A stretch of 64,000 nt of DNA from Eubacteriales bacterium (GTDB lineage Bacteria; Bacillota; Clostridia; Lachnospirales; Lachnospiraceae): contig JAUNHA010000001.1 in assembly GCA_030524135.1 (NCBI GenBank), positions 20,814-84,813 of the forward strand. The letters run 5' to 3'. The notes beneath the pieces were generated by a model that was not told the DNA's origin, searched no databases, and saw nothing but the letters and a program-made list of their open reading frames with translations. The position numbers and the translations under genes are program-made. Shown here one piece after another: positions 45,854 to 53,591 of the stretch (its first letter is position 1; the number at the start of each line of letters is the position of its first letter).

Positions 45854-47239
45854 ATGGAAGATAAGAGAGAGACCTTTGCCTCGCGCATCGGTTTTATTAT
45901 GATCTCAGCAGGCTGCGCGATCGGCCTTGGCAACGTATGGCGCTTTCCGTATATCGTGGGACAGTACGGCGGAGCCGCTTTTGTACTTGTGTATCTGGTG
46001 TTCCTTGTTATTCTGGGTCTGCCGATCATGGTCATGGAGTTTGCAAACGGGCGTGCTTCGAAAAAATCGGTCGCGCTGTCCTATGACAAGCTCGAGCCTG
46101 CAGGTACAAAATGGCATTATGTAAAATGGTTCCATATGGCGGGAGATTACATCCTGATGATGTTCTACACCACGATCGCGGGATGGCTTATGAATTACTT
46201 TGTAAAATTCCTGCGCGGCGATTTTTCTGCGGGCATGTCAGCAGAGGCTGTTTCCGCAGAGTTTAACAATATGCTTGCAGATCCTTCCGTCATGGCGATC
46301 TACATGCTCATTGTCGTGATTCTCTGCTTCTTTGTATGCGGACACGGCCTGCAGAACGGTGTGGAAAATATTTCCCAGAAAATGATGGCCTGCCTGATCA
46401 TTCTCATGCTCGTCATGGCGGTGAATTCCTGCCTGATTCCGGGCGGCTCAGAGGGACTTTCCTTCTACCTGAAGCCGGACTTTTCACGCATGCAGGAGGC
46501 CGGAATTTTTAACGCGCTTTATGCGGCAATGGGACAGGCCTTCTTTACGCTGAGCATCGGCATCGGCGCGCTCGCGATCTTTGGCTCCTATATCGGGGAC
46601 GAAAGACGTCTTGCAGGCGAGGGCTTAAATGTTATGCTGCTGGATACGCTCGTAGCGTTTGTGGCAGGACTTATCATTTTCCCTGCCTGCTATGCCTATA
46701 ACGGCGGAGAGACCGGACAGGGTCCGTCTCTGGTATTCGTAACGCTTCCGAATGTATTCAACAATATGCAGCTCGGACGGCTCTGGGGCTCAATGTTCTT
46801 CCTGTTCATGACCTTTGCGGCGCTTACGACGATCATTGCGGTATTCCAGAATATCATTTCCTTTGCGACGGATCTTACGGGATGCTCTGTAAAGCGCGCT
46901 GTAGGCGTAAACGGCGTGATCATTGCTGTTTTATCCTTCCCGGCGCTGCTTGGATATAATCTGCTTTCCGGCGTCCAGCCGATCGGGGCGGGTTCCACCA
47001 TTCTGGATCTAGAAGACTTTATCGTCAGCAACAATATTCTGCCGATCGGTTCAATGATCTATCTCTTATTCTGTACGAGAAAGTGCGGATGGGGATGGAA
47101 GAATTTCACTGACGAAGCCAATAAGGGAAAGGGAATCAAGTTCCCGACCGGAAAAGCAATGCGTTTTTATGTCAGCTTTATCATTCCCGCCATTGTCCTG
47201 ATCATCCTTGTGATGGGCTATGTAGACAAGTTCTTTTAA
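45854..47239 (+). CDS. Neurotransmitter:sodium symporter (NSS/SNF) family amino acid transporter
   Basis: A 461-residue LeuT/MhsT-type transporter for Na+-coupled amino acid uptake. The family signature is at the N-terminus: SRIGFIMISAGCAIGLGNVWRFPYIV with the unwound helix-1 region, then GGAAF and the GQAFFTLSIG segment on helix 6. About 11-12 membrane helices. AGGGGGAG is the ribosome binding site. The location beside GrdX and grd genes suggests that it imports a Stickland amino acid; which one cannot be told. Confidence 0.92.
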   Translation: MEDKRETFASRIGFIMISAGCAIGLGNVWRFPYIVGQYGGAAFVLVYLVFLVILGLPIMVMEFANGRASKKSVALSYDKLEPAGTKWHYVKWFHMAGDYILMMFYTTIAGWLMNYFVKFLRGDFSAGMSAEAVSAEFNNMLADPSVMAIYMLIVVILCFFVCGHGLQNGVENISQKMMACLIILMLVMAVNSCLIPGGSEGLSFYLKPDFSRMQEAGIFNALYAAMGQAFFTLSIGIGALAIFGSYIGDERRLAGEGLNVMLLDTLVAFVAGLIIFPACYAYNGGETGQGPSLVFVTLPNVFNNMQLGRLWGSMFFLFMTFAALTTIIAVFQNIISFATDLTGCSVKRAVGVNGVIIAVLSFPALLGYNLLSGVQPIGAGSTILDLEDFIVSNNILPIGSMIYLLFCTRKCGWGWKNFTDEANKGKGIKFPTGKAMRFYVSFIIPAIVLIILVMGYVDKFF

Positions 47240-47318
47240 ACATGCTAAACTTGGGACTGTGCTGCTGAAAGGCGAAGTGTAAAGACAGAGTACGAACAGA
47301 TAATATGGAGAAGAGTGT

Positions 47319-47711
47319 ATGATAGATGACAGAAAGCTCCTCATCATTACGAATAATGACGTAACGGAGCAGTTTTTTCAGGGTAAGGTAAAGCTCGAGA
47401 TGGTATCGACTCACAGGGATGTGCTTGTACGCGTGCGCGATCATATTTATGCGGGAGGCTGGAAGCTGATCACGCATCCGATGGCAAGCTCGATCAAGCC
47501 GAATCAGACGCCTTTCCGTTCGATCATCCTGATCCAGTCCAATGAGGACTGTACCGAGGATATCCTCATGATCGAGGAAGCGCTTGAGAGCTTTGACAAA
47601 TTTGATACGGAAAAGAAACCGACGGACTGGTATCGCGAGACGACGGATCCGGATTTTAAAAAGATCGATTTTTATATGATCGAGGATGCCCTGCCGCATC
47701 TTTGCAGATAA
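47319..47711 (+). CDS. grdX: GrdX family protein (copy 1)
   Basis: A 130-residue soluble protein with the GrdX pattern: LLIITNNDVTEQFF at the start, VLVRVRDHIYAGGWKLITHPMASSIKPNQTPFRSI in the middle and an acidic helical end. GrdX is a conserved protein of unknown function, encoded in glycine reductase loci. The start follows GGAGAAGAG. The gene and its paralogue at 47783 are about half identical by eye and sit 71 bases apart. Confidence 0.85.
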   Translation: MIDDRKLLIITNNDVTEQFFQGKVKLEMVSTHRDVLVRVRDHIYAGGWKLITHPMASSIKPNQTPFRSIILIQSNEDCTEDILMIEEALESFDKFDTEKKPTDWYRETTDPDFKKIDFYMIEDALPHLCR

Positions 47712-47782
47712 AGGGGAAAGAAACAGGACAGAGGAGGCATGACTGCCTTTCTGTCCTGTATGCATAGGAGGAGAAGTGTATT

Positions 47783-48172
47783 ATGTGGGAACTGGAAAAG
47801 GCAACGATCGTAACGAATAATCCGCGCGTATACGAGAAATATAAGGAAGAGACCAATGTTGAACTCCTGCCGAAATATGAGGATGTGCTGCTGAGGGTAA
47901 GAGATCTCGTTTATGACAGGCATGTGCTGCTTACGCATCCGCAGGCTTCGAGCCTGAAACCGAATCAGACGCCTTACCGCTCGGTCGTTGTTTATCCGAA
48001 GGGCAGCGATGACAACATGAAGGATATCATGCTGATCGAAAAATGCATTGAAACCTTCAGGCAGTGGCAGGATATTGCAAAGACACCGGAGGACTATGAG
48101 GAGAAGGTCGCCTATGATTTCCAGACGATCGATCTCTCTGTGATCGACAACATTATTCCGCGCATTTCCTGA
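47783..48172 (+). CDS. grdX: GrdX family protein (copy 2)
   Basis: A 129-residue paralogue of the upstream GrdX, with ATIVTNNPRVYEKY, VLLRVRDLVYD and the shared THPQASSLKPNQTPYRSVVVY core, the best conserved part. It has a strong RBS (GGAGGAGAAG). Its function is unknown. The tandem suggests duplicated roles or a heterodimer. Membership in the GrdX family supports linking this region to the reductase genes at 49301. Confidence 0.85.
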   Translation: MWELEKATIVTNNPRVYEKYKEETNVELLPKYEDVLLRVRDLVYDRHVLLTHPQASSLKPNQTPYRSVVVYPKGSDDNMKDIMLIEKCIETFRQWQDIAKTPEDYEEKVAYDFQTIDLSVIDNIIPRIS

Positions 48173-48228
48173 TGCGCTGTTCGTGTTATTTACTGTATTG
48201 AGAAGGATTTTCAGAGGGGATGGGGTGT

Positions 48229-48942
48229 ATGAAGGAAGCTGGATACTTTAAGGACCTTTCACGCAGGGACTATATCAATAAGGCAAATGAGATCGTGAGG
48301 AAGGAAGGTCCTCAGGCGCTTACGATCAGACGGATCGCAAAGGAACTGAACTGTTCGAGCGCAAGTCTTTACCATTATTTTGAAAGTGCCGAGGAGCTCC
48401 TGTATTACGCGCAGATCGGATTTCTGGACTTTTATCTGGAAGAGATCAGCAAAAGTGAAAAGAAATGGAAGGATGCCTGGGACATTCATATCGGCATCTG
48501 GGAGTGCTATACGCGGGCGGCATTTACCTATCCGCAGGCCTTTAATACCATATTCTTTTCACCGATGAGCAAAAAACTCCCCAAGGTGCTGCGGGAATAC
48601 TATGAGCTCTTTCCGGAGTACCTGAATCTGGTAAGTCCTTATCTGCACAGGATGCTCGAGACCCCGGACTTTCTGGAACGGGATTATCTGATGTGCCTTT
48701 CCTGTGTGGAGGCAGGCGTGCTCGCAAAGGAAAATGCAAGACCGCTTAACCAGATTACCTGCATGATCTATAAAGGGTATCTGAAGGGAATCATAGACAA
48801 TGGAATAAAGCCGGAGGAGATCGAGGAAAAGGTTACACAATTTCTCGATGATTTTAAAATCGTCGCTTCCATGCTGGCAAAGAAGACCTCCGGTCATCCG
48901 GAGTTAAACCCTTATAATCTCGGCATATCTGTTGAAAAATGA
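48229..48942 (+). CDS. TetR/AcrR family transcriptional regulator
   Basis: The 237-residue protein has an N-terminal helix-turn-helix (about residues 8-55): REDYINKANEIVRKEG-like helix, LTIRRIAKELNCSSASLYHYFESAEELLYY. The rest is an all-helical ligand-binding domain. The ATG at 48229 is better spaced from GAGGGG than the ATG at 48220. It stands directly before the reductase operon and its long leader, so it is a good candidate regulator of that operon. Confidence 0.88.
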   Translation: MKEAGYFKDLSRRDYINKANEIVRKEGPQALTIRRIAKELNCSSASLYHYFESAEELLYYAQIGFLDFYLEEISKSEKKWKDAWDIHIGIWECYTRAAFTYPQAFNTIFFSPMSKKLPKVLREYYELFPEYLNLVSPYLHRMLETPDFLERDYLMCLSCVEAGVLAKENARPLNQITCMIYKGYLKGIIDNGIKPEEIEEKVTQFLDDFKIVASMLAKKTSGHPELNPYNLGISVEK

Positions 48943-49054
48943 AAAAAATCTCCCGATAGTGAAAAAGATGCACAAAAACAATCACGTTAAACTGTGAAAG
49001 AGTGCTGAAAAGCGGAAAAGTAACAAGAAGTTACTGAAAAACAAAAGTTTTCCG

Positions 49055-49083
49055 TTGCGTTTGCAATGGATAAGTGTTATATT
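49055..49083 (+). promoter_or_regulatory. Promoter of the reductase B-component operon
   Basis: TTGCGT (49055-49060) and TATATT (49078-49083) are 17 bases apart. The transcript would begin near 49090 and have a leader of about 210 bases. Confidence 0.55.
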
Positions 49084-49094
49084 ATTTACATAAG

Positions 49095-49277
49095 TTATCG
49101 CGATTATATTTTTGGAAGAGAAATGTAATCCTACGTAACCAGACTGCGGCAGGAGACCGAATGGGATGCGAAACCACCACTTTACGCAGAACATTCACCA
49201 CCACCATATCCGCCACCACGGATTCTGTTTCCGGAACGCAGAGGGTTCATTTTTTTACCGATATCTTATCGCGATTA
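49095..49277. repeat. Perfect 12-base direct repeat flanking the leader
   Basis: TTATCGCGATTA occurs at 49095-49106, about where transcription would start, and at 49266-49277, ten bases before the ribosome binding site. Each contains the palindrome ATCGCGAT, consistent with a dimeric repressor site. Confidence 0.6.
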
Positions 49278-49300
49278 CATCTAAATAAGGAGGGGTTCAT

Positions 49301-50587
49301 ATGAAACTTGAGTTAGGTAAAATCAAGATAGAAGATATCAGATTTGCCGACAAGACGGAAGTGAAGGACCATGTTCTTTATGTTAATAAGGAAGAGGTCG
49401 AAAAACTGGTTCTTGAAGACGACAAACTGATCGGCTGTCATCTTGAGATTGCACATCCGGGCGAATCAACGCGTATTACGCCTGTAAAGGATGTAATTGA
49501 GCCGCGTGTAAAGGTATCCGGAGGAGAGATCTTCCCGGGTGTGATCGGAAAGGTTACACCGCCGGTAGGAACCGGACGTACACATGCGCTTGACGGCATG
49601 ACTGTCATCACGGTCGGACGCATCGTTGGCTTCCAGGAGGGCGTTATTGATATGAGCGGCCCTGCTGCTGATTACTGCCCGTTCTCCAAGACCGTAAATC
49701 TCTGCGTCGTGATCGAGCCGGCTGACGGTCTCGAGACCCATGTCTATGAGAAGGCAGGCCGTATGGCAGGTCTTAAAGTAGCTGCATATCTTGGCGAGGC
49801 AGGCAGAAACGTAGAGCCTGACACGCTTGAAACCTTTGAAACCAAACCTATCTTTGAACAGGCTAAAGAGTATCCTGACCTTCCGAAGGTTGGATATGTT
49901 CATATGCTTCAGTCCCAGGGACTTCTGCATGATACCTATTATTATGGTGTTGACGCGAAGAATTTCGTTCCGACTTTCATGTATCCGACTGAGATCATGG
50001 ACGGCGCCATTGTATCCGGTAACTGCGTAGCTCCGTGCGACAAGGTTACGACTTATCATCATTTCCACAATCCTGTAATTGAAGACTGCTACAAGCACCA
50101 TGGAAAGGACATCAACTTCATGGGCGTTATTCTCACCAATGAGAACGTTTTCCTTGCTGATAAGGAAAGACATTCCGATATGGTGGCGAAGCTCGCCGAG
50201 TTTATGGGTCTTGACGGCGTGCTGATCACTGAGGAGGGCTACGGCAATCCGGATACAGACCTTATGATGAACTGCCGCAAGGTAGAGCGTAAGGGTATTA
50301 AGGTTGTACTCATCACGGATGAATTCCCGGGCAAGGATGGAAAGTCCCAGTCCCTTGCGGATACCTGTGAAGAGGCTACGGCACTTGCCTCCTGCGGACA
50401 GGGCAACGCGACCCTGCAGTTCCCGGCGATGGATAAGGTCATCGGAACCATGGATTATATCGAAAACCAGATCGGCGGCTGGGCAGGCTGCGTAAATCCG
50501 GACGGTTCCTTCGAAGCAGAGCTTCAGATCATTATCGCTTCCACCATTGCAAACGGCTTCAACAAGCTCGCTGCAAGGGGATACTAA
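49301..50587 (+). CDS. Glycine/sarcosine/betaine reductase component B, proprotein subunit (GrdE/GrdG/GrdI family)
   Basis: This 428-residue proprotein belongs to component B, which binds the substrate amine through a pyruvoyl group and passes the acyl part to the selenoprotein A. The processing site is visible as SGNCVAPCDK, with Asn241-Cys242; cleavage there turns the Cys into the pyruvoyl cofactor. Other conserved motifs are ELARP-like EIAHPGES, VKDVIEPRVKV and IVGFQEGVIDMSGP. The strong AAGGAGGGG precedes the ATG. The selenoprotein partner follows 24 bases downstream. Whether the substrate is glycine, sarcosine, betaine or another amine is not decided by sequence that I can read. Confidence 0.92.
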   Translation: MKLELGKIKIEDIRFADKTEVKDHVLYVNKEEVEKLVLEDDKLIGCHLEIAHPGESTRITPVKDVIEPRVKVSGGEIFPGVIGKVTPPVGTGRTHALDGMTVITVGRIVGFQEGVIDMSGPAADYCPFSKTVNLCVVIEPADGLETHVYEKAGRMAGLKVAAYLGEAGRNVEPDTLETFETKPIFEQAKEYPDLPKVGYVHMLQSQGLLHDTYYYGVDAKNFVPTFMYPTEIMDGAIVSGNCVAPCDKVTTYHHFHNPVIEDCYKHHGKDINFMGVILTNENVFLADKERHSDMVAKLAEFMGLDGVLITEEGYGNPDTDLMMNCRKVERKGIKVVLITDEFPGKDGKSQSLADTCEEATALASCGQGNATLQFPAMDKVIGTMDYIENQIGGWAGCVNPDGSFEAELQIIIASTIANGFNKLAARGY

Positions 50588-50611
50588 TTCGGGAAGAGAG
50601 GAGAAAATATA

Positions 50612-51931
50612 ATGGCTAAATATAAAATTGTTCATTATCTGAATCAGTTCTTCGCGGGTATCGGCGGTGAGGATAAGGCTGATTTTGAACCGGAAGTAAG
50701 AGAAGAGATCATTGGACCGGGCGGCGCCCTTCAGGCAGCGCTTGGCGCTGATTATGAGATCGTTGCAACCGTGATCTGCGGAGATAACTATTTCGGCGAG
50801 AATCTGGATGCGGCGACCGATACCATTATCGAGATGGTTAAGAAGTATGAGCCGGATGTGTTCGTAGCCGGACCGGCGTTCAATGCAGGACGTTACGGCG
50901 TTGCCTGCGGAACCATCTGTAAGGCAGTGGAAGAGAGACTTGGAATTCCGGTGCTGACCGCAGAATATGAGGAGAACCCCGGAACAGATATGTTCCGCAA
51001 GGATCTGATCATCGTAAAAACCGGAAATTCTGCAGCTGATATGAAAAACTGCGTGCCTGTGATGGCAAAGCTCATCAAGAAGCTCGCAACGGGAGAAGAG
51101 GTTCTCGGACCGAAGGAAGAGGACTATCACGAGAGAGGCATCCGTGTAAACTATTTCGCAGAGGAGCGTGCATCCTCACGTGCGATCAAGATGCTGCTTA
51201 AGAAGATGAAGGGCGAGCCGTTTGAGACCGACCTTCCGATGCCGAAGTTTGACCGTGTGGATCCGGCGGCTCCGGTTACCGATATAAAGCACGCGACGAT
51301 CGCGATCGTTACCTCCGGCGGCGTTGTTCCGCAGGGAAATCCGGATCACATCGAATCCTCGAACGCAACGAAGTTCGGCGAGTACTCGATCGCCGGCATG
51401 GATCATATGGATCCGAAAGACTTCACGACCATCCATGGCGGATACGACAGACAGTTTGTAATGGCTAATCCTAACCTCGTAGTTCCGCTTGACGTACTCA
51501 GGGAGATGGAGAAGGAAGGCGAGTTCGGAAAGCTTTATGACAGCTTCTTCACCACGACCGGTACCGGAACCGCTACGGGATCTGCAGCGAAGTTCGGTGA
51601 TGCGATCGGTAAAAAACTTGTAGAGGATCATGTCGATGCCGTAATCCTCGTCTCTACGTGAGGAACCTGCACACGTTGCGGCGCAACGATGGTTAAAGGC
51701 ATTGAAAAATATGGTATTTCGGTTGTTCATATGGCAACGGTTGTGCCGATCTCCCTTACGATCGGTGCAAACAGAATCATCCCGGGTGTAGGTATTCCGT
51801 ACCCGATCGGCGATCCGACGCTGGGCGAGGTAGATTCGAAGAAGCTTCGCCGCCGTCTGGTTGAGAGAGCTCTGAAGGCGCTTCAGACTCCGGTAGACGG
51901 ACAGACTGTATTTGAGAAGGATGATTTCTAA
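50612..51931 (+). CDS. Selenoprotein: glycine/sarcosine/betaine reductase component B, 47-kDa-type subunit (GrdB/GrdF/GrdH family), Sec at TGA 51659
   Basis: A standard reading stops at 51661, but the same frame continues to 51931, and the flanking sequence VSTU-GTCTRCGATM is the known active-site motif of this family. TGA at 51659-51661 is codon 350 of a 439-residue protein, with Cys353 and Cys356 following. The selenocysteine takes part in reductive cleavage of the amine. N-terminal features fit: IVHYLNQFFAGIGGEDKA and SSNATKFG, HGGYD. A hairpin fit for a bacterial SECIS follows the TGA. The RBS is GAGGAGAAAA. Annotation pipelines often split or truncate this gene. The substrate type is unresolved. 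Confidence 0.94.
51662..51690 (+). promoter_or_regulatory. Candidate bacterial SECIS hairpin
   Basis: CGTTGC (51674-51679) and GCAACG (51683-51688) form a 6-bp stem with a GGC loop, 12 bases after the TGA codon. This matches the place and loop-G character of SECIS elements that recruit SelB; the lower stem is not resolved by eye. Confidence 0.6.
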
Positions 51932-51975
51932 TCTGACATTTCTGATTTTGGTTTCATATCATTGAGAAAGCGGTT

Positions 51976-52012
51976 AGTGCGGTGCGCTTTCGGCGTACCG
52001 CACTTTCTTTTA
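51976..52012 (+). terminator. Intrinsic terminator after the selenoprotein gene
   Basis: AGTGCGGT (51976-51983) pairs with ACCGCACT (51997-52004), with an inner CGC/GCG stem, followed by TTCTTTT. Confidence 0.85.
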
Positions 52013-52016
52013 CAAA

Positions 52017-52042
52017 AAGATTGTTATTTAAAATACAATCTT
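52017..52042. promoter_or_regulatory. Near-palindromic operator candidate before the YkvI-type gene
   Basis: AAGATTGTTATTT and AAAATACAATCTT form a 26-base inverted repeat with two mismatched positions (AAGATTG and CAATCTT are perfect outer arms). It is placed between the terminator and the next ribosome binding site and includes a possible TACAAT -10. Confidence 0.5.
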
Positions 52043-52073
52043 AGCCAAAACTACATAATTAGGAGGGTGGTTT

Positions 52074-53216
52074 ATGGGTAACGAAAAATGCAATCCAAAA
52101 CGAGTCCTGATACTTGCGGGCGCGGTCATCGCGTTTACGATCGGATCCGGTTTCGCTACCGGACAGGAGATCATTCAGTATTTCACGGCCTATGGTCTCA
52201 AAGGCATCCTGGCAGTCCTGCTGTTTGCAGTCTGCTTCCTTTATTATAATTTTAACTTTGCCGATGCCGGAGCAAAGGAACGCTTTGAACGTGGAAATGA
52301 CGTTTATAAGTATTTCTGCGGCAAGTATGTCGGTACGTTCTGCGACTACTATTCCACGCTGTTCTGCTATATGTCGTTCTTTGTCATGATCGGCGGCGCG
52401 GCATCCACGCTCAATCAGCAGTACGGGCTTCCGCTCTGGGTAGGCGGAGTGATCCTCGCTGTGCTTGCAACGATCACCGTTGTCGGAGGTCTGAATTCGC
52501 TTGTTGACGCAATCGGTGCCGTGGGACCGGCGATCGTGGTTCTCTGTATCGCAATCGGCTTGATCACGGTCCTCAGAGATGGCGGAAACATCGGAACGGG
52601 TCTTGCTGTTATTCAGGACAAGGCATATCAGGGACCGCTTGCTGAAGCAGGAGAAGTGATTAAAAACGCCGGCGCGAACTGGGTCGTTTCGGCATTGTCC
52701 TATGCGGGATTCGTACTTCTGTGGTTTGCGAGCTTTACGGCTGCGCTTGGATCAAAGAACTCCAAAAAGGATCTTCGATGGGGTATTATCTGGGGTACCG
52801 TTGCTGTCTGCGTAGCGATTGTGGTTGTTTCTTTTGCACAGATCGCAAACATCAATACGGCAAGCCTGGATGGAAAAGAGTATGTCTGGAGTGCGGCGAT
52901 TCCAAACCTGATTCTTGCTGAACGTATCTGGAAGCCGTTCTCCGCGATCTTCGCGATCGTTGTATTTGCCGGTATCTATACGACAGCCGTACCGCTTCTT
53001 TACAATCCGGCATCCCGTTTTGCAAAAGAGGGTACCAGCCAGTTTAAGATCCTCACGATCGTGCTTGCAGTGATTGGTCTGATCGTAGGTCTGTTCCTTC
53101 CGTTCCGTGTACTTGTAAATATTATTTACGTGCTGAACGGCTATGTCGGCGCAGTCCTTATTCTGTTCATGATCTGGAAGAATATCCGTGATTTTATGGC
53201 AAAGAAAAAGGCATAA
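52074..53216 (+). CDS. YkvI-family membrane transporter
   Basis: A 380-residue protein of about 10-11 membrane helices resembling the APC/LeuT-fold YkvI family, with LAGAVIAFTIGSGFATGQEI near the N-terminus as a likely unwound helix-1 motif. The function of YkvI proteins is not established to my knowledge. The position behind the reductase B genes suggests uptake or exchange of the reductase substrate or product. GGAGGGTGG is the ribosome binding site. A terminator lies between it and the selenoprotein gene, so it may have its own promoter. Confidence 0.78.
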   Translation: MGNEKCNPKRVLILAGAVIAFTIGSGFATGQEIIQYFTAYGLKGILAVLLFAVCFLYYNFNFADAGAKERFERGNDVYKYFCGKYVGTFCDYYSTLFCYMSFFVMIGGAASTLNQQYGLPLWVGGVILAVLATITVVGGLNSLVDAIGAVGPAIVVLCIAIGLITVLRDGGNIGTGLAVIQDKAYQGPLAEAGEVIKNAGANWVVSALSYAGFVLLWFASFTAALGSKNSKKDLRWGIIWGTVAVCVAIVVVSFAQIANINTASLDGKEYVWSAAIPNLILAERIWKPFSAIFAIVVFAGIYTTAVPLLYNPASRFAKEGTSQFKILTIVLAVIGLIVGLFLPFRVLVNIIYVLNGYVGAVLILFMIWKNIRDFMAKKKA

Positions 53217-53270
53217 AACAGCATAGAGGAAAGAGATGAGACAGATCTCCGGGAGAAGAGAGTATCATCT

Positions 53271-53309
53271 GCGGCGTTCCGTAATTTCAGGGGCGCCGCT
53301 CTCATTTTG
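53271..53309 (+). terminator. Intrinsic terminator after the YkvI-type gene
   Basis: GCGGCGTTCC (53271-53280) pairs with GGGGCGCCGC (53290-53299, two G-U pairs), followed by TCTCATTTTG. Confidence 0.65.
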
Positions 53310-53381
53310 TAAAGATAATACACCGGAAAAGCTTCAAAAAAACGGTTTCAAAAAAACTTTCAAAAAAGTAAAAAAAAACAA

Positions 53382-53410
53382 TTGACAATCCTGAAATGCT
53401 CATGTATAAT
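53382..53410 (+). promoter_or_regulatory. Consensus promoter of the tRNA-Pro/tRNA-Glu unit
   Basis: TTGACA (53382-53387), a 17-base spacer and TATAAT (53405-53410) match the sigma-A consensus perfectly. The tRNA starts about 55 bases downstream. Confidence 0.9.
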
Positions 53411-53465
53411 GCGTTAAGTGTTCAGCAGTCAGCACCATTCAAACAGCGGGAACACAGCAGATTTT

Positions 53466-53539
53466 CGAGGCGTGGCTCAGTTTGGTAGAGCGCTGCGTTC
53501 GGGACGCAGAGGTCGCAAGTTCGAATCTTGTCGCCTCGA
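53466..53539 (+). tRNA. tRNA-Pro (anticodon CGG)
   Basis: The 74-base cloverleaf has the acceptor CGAGGCG/CGCCTCG plus A, an anticodon arm CTGCG-TTCGGGA-CGCAG (anticodon CGG) and a T arm GTTCGAATC. The D and T arms are nearly identical to the tRNA-Pro(GGG) at 9557. Confidence 0.96.
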
Positions 53540-53591
53540 TTGAACGAAACCTTTATCAATTTAAAAGTTGCGTTCTCATTAACTTAACTAT

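Larger units (their letters stand above)
48943..49300. other. 358-base control region and long leader of the reductase operon
   Basis: No ordinary gene fits here. It contains the promoter at 49055-49083, the 12-base direct repeats at 49095 and 49266, a C/A-rich segment with CCACCA-type triplets at about 49168-49220, and the ribosome binding site before 49301. A 76-codon rightward frame that overlaps the reductase start lacks protein features. A second frame reads through Pro-rich codons; see the findings. Confidence 0.55.

Noticed and set aside
49090..49300. A glycine riboswitch in the leader of the reductase genes
   Set aside because: A few words such as GATGCGAAACCACCA recall the aptamer, but the core elements and the paired P1 arms are missing.
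48943..49304. A 76-codon ORF at 49074-49304 as a gene
   Set aside because: It overlaps the promoter and the reductase start, is Thr-rich low complexity and has no ribosome binding site.
49466..51130. A 554-codon open frame on the minus strand opposite the reductase genes
   Set aside because: It is a shadow of strongly coding plus-strand sequence with regular third-position bias; the plus-strand proteins match a known family in full.
51662..51931. The downstream part of the selenoprotein as a separate small gene
   Set aside because: Its first usable ATG (51689) lies within the conserved motif, no ribosome binding site is present, and the frame matches the preceding coding sequence.
53340..53381. 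Poly-A/T repeat as a mobile-element end
   Set aside because: It is simply the A-rich UP-like region in front of the consensus tRNA promoter; no target duplication or transposase is present.
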